Position numbers and translations under genes: made by a program. A stretch of 64,000 nt of DNA from Spinellus fusiger. Lineage: Eukaryota > Mucoromycota > Mucoromycetes > Mucorales > Phycomycetaceae. The notes beneath the pieces are model-generated. The model was not told the origin of the DNA. It saw only the letters and a program-made list of their open reading frames with translations, and searched no databases. Shown one piece after another: positions 54,648 to 64,000 of this stretch. The stretch lies in assembly GCA_025094145.1 (NCBI GenBank), contig JALLLS010000106.1:1-64000 (forward strand), read 5' to 3'. Numbering within the stretch: position 1 is the first letter of the stretch; each line of letters starts with the position of its first letter.

Positions 54648-55855
54648 GGTAAAGAATCAGCAGAAGTGGGATTTCTATTTATTTATTATTATTATCTTTA
54701 TTATCTATTATCTATTATCTATTATCTATTATCTATTATCTATTATCTATTATCTATTATCTATTATCTATTATCTATTATCTATTATCCATTATCCATT
54801 ATCCATTATCCATTATCCATTATCTATTATCTATTATCTATTATCTATTATCTATTATCTATTATCTATTATCTATTATCTATTATCTATTATCTATTAT
54901 CTATTATCTATTATTCTATTATTCTATTTCCTATGTCTTACACTGAATTGGATTGAATTGGATTCAGACGAAAAGAAAGAAAGAAAGAAAAAAAAAGTGA
55001 AAAAGAACAAAGAGAGAAAGGGTGGGAGAGTGTGGAAAGAAGGAAAAATAGAATTTCTTAATAAAGAAAGACCCTTTGCAGAGAAGAAGAGTAGACTCCG
55101 CTCAGGACAAAGGAAAAAGTCACTGACCCAAACACTGGGATTTTCCATGTGGGAAGGAGTGTAGGGCATATGATTATGACGTGTATTGAACATACAAGGC
55201 CAATGGGATGACTCTTGGGAAGAACATCTACGTCATAAGCCATGCTGACTATGGATACCTATCTAACAACACCATCTTCAGTGTTTATAGGCGTTCCTAT
55301 CTGTGTGTGTGTGTGTGTGTGTGGGTGTGGGTGTATGTGTGTAACATGAGAGGGGCGGCCTTTCTAAACAGCCACTACTGGGCCAATCAATGGGCCCTAT
55401 TGAGTCATGGGCCGCTTTATTTCTGCTTATATCTGCTTATTCCATTGTTTACCACTTGAAATCCACCCGAAATCCACTGGCCTATCGATGCATAGGATTT
55501 GTACAAGTGACATCAGTTCCGATCAGAAGCAACAGGTGGCTTGTGACATGGGTCGTCCACTGCAAAAGTCAGCCCCCCCCTTTTTTTTTCCCGCACCCCT
55601 GCTAGCTCCCTTTTTTTAATAAATATATTTTTAATTCTCTCTCTTTTTCTCTCCCCCCCCATAACCACCACCCTTGTTATGGTTCTGTTCTTTTCAGCTG
55701 TCCTTATTCGCCCTTGGGGATATCTTGTCGCACTTCATACTCCGCAGTGTCACCAATAGTTTTCTTTATTTTTTTGTTATATAATCTTTTTTTCTTTATA
55801 ATTTTTTATAATTTTTTTTTTCTTTAACGCTCTTTGCTTCGTTCGATTTCTTATC
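54648..55855. other. Intergenic region between OHCU decarboxylase and citrate synthase
   Basis: The divergent interval begins with a CTATTAT array (54698-54925), followed by purine-rich and GT-repeat DNA. Just upstream of the citrate synthase ATG, 55570-55850 is strongly pyrimidine-rich (T/C runs), a leader type common in highly expressed fungal genes. Frames over the array are artefacts. Confidence 0.6.
54690..54925. repeat. Heptanucleotide array (CTATTAT)n
   Basis: About 30 units of CTATTAT, with a central block of CCATTAT variants (54786-54825), lie 40 bp upstream of the OHCU decarboxylase start. Because 7 is not a multiple of 3 it reads through all frames as Tyr/Leu/Ser/Ile repeats. Confidence 0.95.
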
Positions 55856-57575
55856 ATGTCTTCCGTTCGCGCTTTTGCCTCTTTGACCAGAGTAAGCCTT
55901 CTAGTATAAAGAACAGGGAGCCAATAAAAGTGTATGTGTTTTCTCTGTGACTAAACCAATGTCTTGTCTGTGTGCACAGGCTGCTCGTCCCACCGTCCAG
56001 CGATTCACTCCCGCTTTGGTGAACAGTGTCCGTGCCTACTCCACTCCCAAGGTCCAGGTAAATAAAACAAATAAATAAATAAAATAAAATAAAAAGTAAC
56101 ACTGGCACTGATACTGACACTGGCACACTAGACCTTGAAGGAGCGTCTTACTGAGCTTATCCCTGAGAAGCAAGAAGAACTCAAGGCCTTCAAGAAAGAG
56201 TATGGCAACAAGGTCCTTGGAGAAGTGACTGTGGACCAGGCCTATGGTGGTATGCGTGGTATCAAGGGTCTTGTCTGGGAAGGCTCCGTCTTGGATGCTG
56301 AGGAAGGCATCCGTTTCCGTGGCCTCACTATTCCCGAGTGCCAGAACGTCCTCCCTGCTGCTGAGGGTGGCTCTGAGCCTCTTCCTGAGTCTTTGTTTTG
56401 GTTGTTGGTTACTGGCGAAGTCCCCACTGCCGAGCAAGTCAAGGGCTTGTCTGCTGAATGGGCTGCCCGCTCCCACATCCCTGAGTTTGTTGAGGAGATC
56501 ATCGACCGTTGCCCAAAGACTCTCCACCCCATGTCTCAGTTTGCTTTGGCCGTGAATGCTCTCCAGCACGACTCCCAGTTTGCCAAGGCCTACTCCGAGG
56601 GCATCCACAAGTCCAAGTACTGGGATCCTACTTTTGAAGACACCATGGATTTGCTTGGCAAGTTGCCCAAGGTGGCTGCTCGCATCTACCGCAATGTGTA
56701 TGCTGATGGCAAGCTGCCCTCCATTGAGGCCGATAAGGATTACTCTTACAACTTCTCCAAGTTGTTGGGTTTCGAGTCCAACAAGGAGTTTGTTGAATTG
56801 ATGCGTCTCTACCTGACCATTCACTCTGACCACGAAGGTGGCAATGTGTCTGCCCACACGTAAGTTGTTACTGATAAAGAAGACATCTCTGTTTTGTATA
56901 TATATATATACATATGTGTGTGTGTTGATGTGTTGATGTGTTGATATGTGTGTGTGTGTTGATATGTTTTGATAACTTACTTGTGTTTTCTTTTCTTATA
57001 GCACTCACTTGGTGGGCTCTGCTCTCTCTGACCCCTACCTCGCCTTTGCTGCTGGTTTGAACGGCTTGGCCGGTCCTCTCCACGGTCTTGCCAACCAAGA
57101 AGTCCTCCGCTGGACATTGAAGCTCAAGGATGCTGTGGGTGTTGATGCTTCTGAAGAACAGATCAAGAAATACCTGTGGGATACCTTGAACGGTGGCCAA
57201 GTGGTGCCTGGCTATGGCCACGCTGTCCTCCGCAAGACAGATCCCCGCTACACTGCCCAGCGTGAGTTTGCCCTCAAGCACTTGCCTGAGGATCCTCTGT
57301 TTGGCCTTGTCTCCAAACTGTACCACATCATCCCCGGAGTTTTGACTGAGCACGGCAAGACCAAGAACCCCTGGCCCAATGTCGATGCCCACTCAGGTGT
57401 TCTCCTGCAGTACTACGGATTGAAGGAGCAGGACTACTACACTGTCTTGTTCGGTGTTTCCCGTGCTCTTGGTGTGACTTCTCAGTTGATCTGGGATCGT
57501 GCCCTTGGTATGCCTTTGGAGCGCCCCAAGTCTTACAGCACTGCCTACCTCAAGAAGATGTTTGTCAAGAACTAG
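55856..57575 (+). CDS. CIT1: Mitochondrial citrate synthase (4 exons)
   Basis: Exons are 55856-55891, 55980-56057, 56132-56859 and 57002-57575, giving 471 aa. It condenses acetyl-CoA with oxaloacetate to citrate, the first TCA step. The N-terminus [20 protein letters not shown] is Arg/Ser-rich without acids, a matrix-targeting peptide. Catalytic blocks are [13 protein letters not shown] (His), [10 protein letters not shown] (His) and [14 protein letters not shown], with the active-site Asp in NVDAHSG. Codons are strongly biased to C-ending forms compared with neighbours, which fits high expression, and the pyrimidine-rich leader agrees. All introns are GT-AG. Methylcitrate synthase is a less likely alternative. 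Confidence 0.96.
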
Positions 57576-59057
57576 AAAAAGGAACTTGCAAAAAAAAAAG
57601 AAAAAAAAAAGAGAACATAACATAACAATTATAAAGTGGACCCGACAAAAGTAATAGATTTTTTCAAATTCCGGGCTATTTTCATACCAAATAATATAAC
57701 ATACACTGCTTCTTTCTTTTTACAATACTTCTTTTCTTATAATATCTGCACCCTCCAAAGAATGTCTTGGAGAATAGGTTTGGAGGTGGTAGAGTGATGG
57801 TCTGTATTGTTTTAGTGGGGAAGAGTGTTGGGAGATGACTTGTGGAGGATAGAATACTATGACAAGTTCATTGATATTTTGGGAGATGTCTACTGCCATG
57901 AACTTGAGTCTCTCTTTTATTAACCCTGGAGTCAGTTACCACCTACATAGGGACAATGATAGACCCTATAAGAACAAAACAACTCAATTAGAGAGTAGTT
58001 AATGGTATAATAATGACTCTTTAATGGCCCTTACATAATCCCAATCTCAATACAACTGAGTATCTATGGGTCCACCTCAAGAAGGTTATTGGGAATTAAA
58101 TAAGGTATACCACCAATGAGAAGTTGAAGACTGTCATTGATGCTGGAATGGTGCAAAATATCGAAAGAAGTGATAGACCATCTCATTGCCAGCATAGGGC
58201 CGGAGATACCAGGCTGTGATAGATGTCATTCACTGATAGTGGCTACTAAGCAACCTTACAATAAAAACCACTGGTGTATTACCAACATTACTATCTTTAT
58301 TTATTCAAGGTTGTATGTATTTAGCTAATGAATTCATAAAGCTAAAACACTATTAAGATAAATTATATTTAAAATGGAAATCTACATTTGAATTCATCCT
58401 ATTACTTCTTACCGCTCACTTTGTAAACAGTTAGCGAGTGGTAATATTTCTCTCTTATCCTCTTGTAACTAATGACAAGCCGGGAAAAGAAAAGGCTGCA
58501 TAAAAAAGAAAGGAGTATATAAAGAACTGGTGTTGAATTACAGAGAACACTACTTTCGATAGTGTTCATACAATTCAATAGACATGAAGTATGTTCATCA
58601 AGAAGAGTAGAAGATATATATGTGGGGATTCTCTTTCTGAATCTAGTGTAGAGATGATTCGCAACTTGTTTGATTTGTATGCTACAGACTACAAGTTTTA
58701 TTTATTTATTTTCAAAAAGATCTATAGACTACAACTTCAAGGCTAATCCTTTGAAGCATTTAGAAGCGTACTACAGACTTTCAAAATAGGTGCCTGGAGC
58801 TTCAAGGCAAGTTTTTCAGCTGCTTTTCTTTGAGAAGAACGTTCATACCAAAAGAAATAAGTAATTTTTCTGTACAGTTATCGCTGAACTATACAAAGTA
58901 AGGTGAGTAGTAAAAAGTAATATAATGTTTAATACTTTATCATTAGATAGACCCACTTATTTTGTTGCATAAATTCTTCTTTTAAATATATCACGTGAGA
59001 AGTCTGTGTCTGCTTAATGTGTGGAGGTGGAGGTGGGGTTTTATTCTACTTTTACTT
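57576..59057. other. Intergenic region downstream of citrate synthase
   Basis: AT-rich DNA with an A-run just after the stop. 58137-58328 (+) has a 63-codon frame with two CxxC-like pieces (PGCDRCHS) but no family match. No gene is supported until ATG29. Confidence 0.5.
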
Positions 59058-60583
59058 ATGCACCAAGAGAAAGAAAGTCAGAAAGAGTTGTTTGTGGTTA
59101 TTCAAGTGCCACTGCCACGTCCTACTGGATTTGTGGAGCCCCCCTCTGTATGTAAGCACAGAGAGAGAAGAAGAAAACAAAAGAAGAAGCTGCCATGACT
59201 TATGCATAGGACAGGTGGTGTGGACAGATGACATGGAGCATAGACTGTGGCAGTACATGAGTCAGAAGCAGACTGACTGTGAGTGTAATAGTAGTAGTAT
59301 TATTATTATTATTATTATATTGGTAGTATTAGTATAGTGGTAGCGAAGAGGAGACTTATGAGCTATGGATGGGTAGGGGACTTTATTGCTGGACAGTTGG
59401 GAGTGCCTGCTTCCTATGTGGTGCGTCAAGCAGCGTTCATTTATGAAACCCAGCTAAGAGGACTCCATCAACAACTGCGACTGGGAGAAGTAGGCAAAGG
59501 AGAAGTAGGCAAAGGAGGAGGAGGAGGACAGACGACATGTACGAGCAGACCCACGAGCAGACCCACGAGCAGACGACAAGGTAAGGAAGAGATCTATCAG
59601 CAGCAGTAGCAGCCATCATCATCATCCATAGCCACACCAGTCCATTCTATAATGCAGGGAAGTACAGGAGATACAGAGGAACTTGGAGACAGTCGACGTT
59701 CTCTCACTACAGCCACTGCCCATGGTAAAAATAGAAGAAAAAACAGAACAAAACAGAACAAAAAGTGACTGTAGTATCAACAGGTTCCATGATGTTATCT
59801 ACACTGTCAAATATCATCCCCCGTAAAGATGCCTCAAGAGAACAGATCAAAACAGAAAAATCTTTCTTGGTAGAGTCTGTTTATAAGAGTTTCGCCACAA
59901 GTCAGAATAACCGCAGCCTGTATGCGTCTTCTCCTTCTCGTGGTGAATTCATTGCAACTGAACAAAGTGAAATATCAAAAGAAGAACACATAGAGAAGGA
60001 TGGAAAAGGAAAAGGAAAAGAGATGCCAACAGAAGCAGTAGGCAGCATGGACAGTGTAGACAGCATGGACAGTATAAACAGTCAACAAGAACAAAAACAA
60101 GAAAAACAAAAGAGAATTGGACTCTCTGAAGAAGAAGAGAAAGAAGAAGAAAAAGACAGTGAATCTGAACAAGACAGTGAAGAAGGGGATGAAGCCATGA
60201 GTCATCATTTTGAGCAGATGCGACTTCAGTTGGAACCTGCTTTTCTACCTCTTCATAAAAGCCGGTCTAATCTTCTACTGCCTAGACCCGCACCTACACC
60301 ACCTACACCACCTACACCAACCACACCACACCAGACACACCCTCCTGCTTCTGGATCCCACACAGAAACAGAAACAGAACAACACAAGTACACAAGTCCC
60401 TCTGATCATTCTAACAAAAGCACGGGCACCGTCAATTCAGTAGGATCCTCTTTTAGTGATTTATCAGGCAAGTCAACAGGAAATCCATGGCCCTAAGTCT
60501 TATGATTCTACTTAGATTCCTCCATCACCCAATCTGCATTGGAAGATGCCTTTCTCTCCAAATTCAATGAGTCCAGAATGTAA
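59058..60583 (+). CDS. ATG29: Autophagy protein Atg29 (6 exons)
   Basis: Exons are 59058-59147, 59215-59278, 59338-59580, 59632-59724, 59766-60467 and 60516-60583, giving 419 aa. Atg29 works with Atg17 and Atg31 to scaffold the phagophore assembly site. The conserved N-terminal domain is built from exons 1-3: FVVIQVPLPRPTGFVEPP, VVWTDDMEHRLWQYM, and WVGDFIAGQLGVPASYVVRQ. This matches the family pattern ending in an AA-x-x-YE-x-QL helix (here AAFIYETQLRGLHQQL). The rest is Ser/Glu/Gln-rich and disordered; the C-terminus SSITQSALEDAFLSKFNESR is another conserved short motif. The donor at 60468 is GC. Reading through it would replace the conserved end with KSTGNPWP and a stop. Confidence 0.85.
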
Positions 60584-60739
60584 GTCCAAAGAGAAACTTC
60601 CAAAAGCCAATTCACCCACTCCTCACCCCCATCCACACAGGTCTCTTCTTGCCTTTTCACGGAAATATTAATAAAGCATTATAAAATGATGTATTAAAAA
60701 ACAGAAAAAAAAACATACACACACACACATTGAGTGTGT

Positions 60740-62364
60740 TTATTGTTCAGCAGCAGCAGGGGCAGCAGTCTTCTTCTTGTTGTTGCTCTTCTTCTTCTTG
60801 GCAGGCACTTCAAAGGAAGTCTGGAGAATCTTCAACACCTCCTCATCCTGAACAGACTTCTCTGACTTGACAAGAGCAGCATTGAAACGGGGATCAGTGA
60901 CCATGATGTTACCGTTCTTGGTCACCAACAGAGTGGTCAAGAACTGAGCTACAACAGCACCTTCACGCTCGTACATAATGTCATAGGGAAGGACAGTCTG
61001 GTGCTTGGCACACTCCACAATACCCATACGGGCCTTGCGCTCATCTTCCAAATCACGGAGAGAGAAGGGAAAGCTGCCTGCCTTTGTCTGGATCTCAGAC
61101 AAGACGTGGCGGGAAGTGGCCATTTTAAGAGAGTAGCGGACATCGGTCTTCTTGTAGATGGTAGTGCGAGAGTTCAACTGTCTGACCTTGCCTTCTCCTG
61201 TAGAGATAAGGATATCCACGGAGTAGACCTCATTCTCAGCGAATTCAATGCGCTGGAAGTCACGGAGGTGGTTCTCGCTGGGGTTGAGAATGATCTTTAG
61301 AGAAGAAAGATCAGATTTCTTTTCTTTTTTTTTTCTTTTTTTTTTGCTATGTGTGTGTGTGTATGTTTACCTGTTTCTTGCCATCAGTCACATTCTTCAA
61401 TTGTTGATGGGTCAACATTCCTTCTACTGCCTTTGTGTTGTAGGCATCGGCAATCTTATCTACTACTTTGGTGACTTCCATGTTCTATTATCCACAGCCA
61501 TAGGACAATTATTATTTTTTATAAAAAGAAAAAAGAAAAAGAAAAGAAACATGGGGAGAAGAGATGTTAGTGAATGATGCCTAGCAACAGAGACAGGAGA
61601 CCCTCCACCCCATGACACTGGACGTGTTTTGTGTCTCCTTCTAAAAGTAGCTGGAATGTGTGTTACCTTGTTGCCAGGGCGGATCATACGGACAACGGCA
61701 TCAAGAGCAGTGTGGGCAGCTTGAATGACATCGGCCTTGACACCAGTAGCAGGGTTCTCAGCAGTAGCACCCACCACAAGAGTGTGAGCGACAGAAGAGC
61801 AGTAACCATCAATCTGAGCACCCAATTGACTAATCACAGCATAGCACATACCCCCCCATGACAAGTAAGAATCCATCGTCATATAGAATTCATAATCATA
61901 CGATAGACAGAATGGAATTGACTTACATTTTGGCTACATCGCCTTCTTTCAAGGTCATCTCAGCCTCAGGATCACTGGCAAGGGGAGAGAAGTGGGCAAC
62001 ACAGTTGTTGAGAGAAATGGAGGTGGGGAATCCAATACCCTTGGACATCTTTCCTTTGTTGTAGATGCCCTTGGTAGCCTCCACCAATTGCTTGTCACCC
62101 TCCACACAGATATCAAGAATCTTGGCACCCACCACACACAGGGCAATGACTTTTTCCAAGACAGCTGTTTACAGAAGAAGATGGAAAAGAAAGAAAGACA
62201 CATACACGTCCATAAGTTTCTTTTTCCTCTTTTTTCCTCTTTCTTTTTTCTTCTGTTTTCTACTAGTCTTTACCATTGGCAATCACTGCTGCATCCTTGT
62301 ATTTGGCGACAACATTGGAGTCAGCAATGGTGGTGGTATCGACTTCAGGGGCCTTGTCAGTCAT
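60740..62364 (-). CDS. PA2G4/EBP1-type methionine-aminopeptidase-like protein (5 exons)
   Basis: Exons in gene order are 62364-62274, 62164-61927, 61829-61667, 61484-61371 and 61294-60740, giving 386 aa. The family (human PA2G4/EBP1, S. pombe Cdb4) has a pita-bread aminopeptidase fold without activity. It binds ribosomes near the exit tunnel and affects growth and rRNA processing. The start MTDKAPEVDTTTIADSNVVA matches the family. KGIGFPTSISLNNCVAHFSP, LGAQIDGYCSSVAHTLVVG and SVDILISTGEGK follow. The C-terminus ends in a Lys-rich tail (PAKKKKSNNKKKTA), the nucleic-acid binding signature. Metal ligands of true aminopeptidases are not conserved as a set. Tail to tail with ATG29. Confidence 0.93.
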
Positions 62365-62682
62365 AATAAGAGGAATAGAGACGATTCACACGTTAATAAG
62401 AAAAAAAAGAAAGGTACAGGCCGACCTACGCGAAATTTTTTTAATCCTGCGGGAAAAGGGTGTGACTGTGATAAGCCACTTGTGAGGGAGTCGAGTGAAT
62501 AGGTGGGTGAATAAATGAGTGTAAAGTTATTTTTAAAAAAAAAAAAGGTCATTGAACGGAGTTTGTCTTTTTTTTTTTTTATATAAATATATATATATTT
62601 TATCTACACTCTATAGAGATATTATATAATCTATAGATCCATTGGTCGTCGTCTTCTTCTTTGTCCTTCTTCTCTCGATACC
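62365..62682. promoter_or_regulatory. Divergent promoter region between PA2G4 and DBP8 homologues
   Basis: 318 bp between start codons. Contains A and T homopolymers (62532-62546 and 62567-62580) and a TATATAAAT-like stretch at 62580-62600, about 90 bp before the helicase ATG. A shared promoter is inferred from geometry. Confidence 0.5.
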
Positions 62683-63932
62683 ATGGCACAACCAACAACA
62701 GAAACACTACCTGTACGTGGTTCTGTTGGAAGAGTAGCTGCTGCCACCACTCTTCCTGGTAGCAGAAGCACCCACACTACACCAACAACAACAACAGTCA
62801 CCCAAAAGACGTTTGGACAGTTGGGGATTGATGACTGGCTAGGAAACACCTTAAAGTCCATGCAGATACGCTCTCCCACTGAAATTCAACGAGCCTGTAT
62901 TCCTCCTATTTTAGCAGGTAATATTTTCTTGCTTCTTTTTCTCGTAAAAGACTCGAGTCCATGTCCTTATTCTCGGTTGTTGTTGTTGTTGTTCTAGGCA
63001 AAGATGTCATTGGTGGTGCCAAGACAGGTTCAGGCAAAACAGCTGCGTTTGCTCTTCCTATTCTACAGAAACTATCAGAAGATCCCTATGGTGTGTTTGC
63101 TCTGGTATTGACTCCTACAAGGTAAGATAAGAAAAAAGATGACTCTTTTAAGAGACACTGTGTTTATTCTGAAACAATATATAGAGAACTCGCATTCCAA
63201 ATTGCAGAACAATTCCGTGTTCTCGGCAAGAACATTGGACTCAAGGAGTGTGTTATAGTAGGAGGACTGGGTAAGTTTTCTTGTTCTCTTGTTCTCTTGT
63301 TGAAGAGTGACAATGACTGACTCTCTTGCAGATATGATGAAACAGTCACTGGAGTTGGCCAAACGCCCTCATATCATTATTGCCACACCAGGCCGATTAA
63401 GAGACCATATTCGTAGTAGTTCGGGTGCAGTGCAGCTGTCCAGAGCCAAATTCCTTGTCATGGATGAAGCCGATCGTCTGTTATCGCCTACCTTTATGTC
63501 AGATCTCAGTGTGATTCTCCCTTGTCTCCCCAAGGAACGACAGACTTTGCTGTTTACAGCCACCATGACAGGCTCTATTCTTGCCCTTCAAGACAAGGAG
63601 AAGGAGGAGAGCAAGAAGCCCTTTGTGCATGTCTGTACAATGGACGTATCGACAGTATCCACCCTAGAGCAACTGTACATCTTTGTTCCCTCTCAAGTCA
63701 AGCCTGTGTATCTGGCCCATATCCTTCGATCCGAGGAGTTCCAGGATAAGTCGGTGATTCTGTTCTGTGGACGGTGTGCAACGGCTGAACTTGTCACTGT
63801 GATGTTGAAGGAACTGGGGATTCGATGTACCGCTTTGCATTCAGATATGACACAGCAACAGCGTTTGGATTCATTGGGGAAGTTCAAAGCAGAAGTGATC
63901 AAGGTGCTGGTGTCTACGGATGTTGGCAGTCG
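62683..63932 (+). CDS. DBP8: DEAD-box RNA helicase, Dbp8/DDX49 type (partial at right edge)
   Basis: Visible exons are 62683-62917, 62998-63121, 63185-63270 and 63332-63932; the next donor is at 63933 and the remaining exon lies beyond the window. Dbp8 acts in 40S (SSU processome) ribosome assembly in the nucleolus. The Q motif is [11 protein letters not shown]...SPTEIQ, motif [11 protein letters not shown], Ia TPTREL, Ib [22 protein letters not shown] (usually SAT), [10 protein letters not shown], and V starts TDVGSR. Short length before the Q motif and the DRLLSPTF segment favour Dbp8 over related DEAD proteins. The N-terminal 40 residues are Thr-rich. Confidence 0.88.
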
Positions 63933-64000
63933 GTAAGTCATGCAGCAGCAGCAGCAGCAGCAGAAGAGGAAGAAGAAAGCGGTGTGCTAATAGAAATACG

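Noticed and set aside
54613..55164. 183-codon ORF rich in Leu-Ser-Ile-Ile-Tyr
   Set aside because: It is the CTATTAT array read through; a 7-base unit stays open in all frames.
56036..56857. 273-codon ORF antisense to citrate synthase
   Set aside because: It arises from the strong C-ending codon bias of the citrate synthase exon on the other strand.

Overview
The window is nuclear DNA from an early-diverging fungus, most probably Mucoromycota (Mucorales-like). The reasons are intron-dense genes with short introns (mostly about 45-110 nt), fungal-type orthologues (INO80, Sdo1/SBDS, Mon1, Cog7, Atg29, an NF1/IRA-type RasGAP), AT-rich intergenic DNA full of microsatellites, and several degraded relatives of Fanzor/TnpB. 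The lineage assignment is inference; the exon models were built by hand from reading frames, GT/GC donors and AG acceptors.

Layout. 1-5.5 kb: gene-poor DNA with a broken Fanzor-like element (A) and a hexanucleotide array. 5.5-6.25 kb: Rac-type GTPase (+). 7.38-9.16 kb: internally deleted Fanzor-like element C1. 9.98-16.36 kb: INO80 ATPase in 20 exons (+), convergent with RPB7 (-). 18.1-19.9 kb: second Fanzor/TnpB relic (B) with an intact zinc ribbon and RuvC-III motif. 20.1-21.5 kb: RING-CH membrane E3 ligase (+). 22.1-31.4 kb: neurofibromin/Ira RasGAP (-). 32.78-34.56 kb: element C2, nearly identical to C1. 35.0-37.5 kb: M13 metallopeptidase (+). 37.7-39.95 kb: COG7 (-), head to head with SBDS (40.1-41.2 kb, +), which ends one base from the stop of MON1 (41.2-43.2 kb, -). 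43.2-54.0 kb: gene-poor, holding two unrecognised ORFs (46.0-46.6 and 50.0-50.9 kb), a decayed ORF pair near 49 kb and a minimal Fanzor-like relic (D, about 51.9-52.25 kb). 54.05-54.65 kb: OHCU decarboxylase (-). 55.86-57.58 kb: mitochondrial citrate synthase (+). 59.06-60.58 kb: ATG29 (+), tail to tail with PA2G4/EBP1 (60.74-62.36 kb, -), which is divergent from a DBP8-type DEAD-box helicase that runs off the right edge.

The host genes are ordinary housekeeping functions: chromatin remodelling, transcription, ribosome maturation, vesicle traffic, autophagy, TCA cycle, purine breakdown and Ras/Rho signalling. They do not form a visible cluster. The most interesting layer is the set of at least five Fanzor/TnpB-derived relics (A, B, C1, C2, D). 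They include a nearly identical 1.8-kb pair that has lost the catalytic core but kept both ends, and a roughly 400-bp sequence shared at the 5' side of A and B. Four introns, in four different genes, use GC-AG boundaries with a GCAAGT donor.
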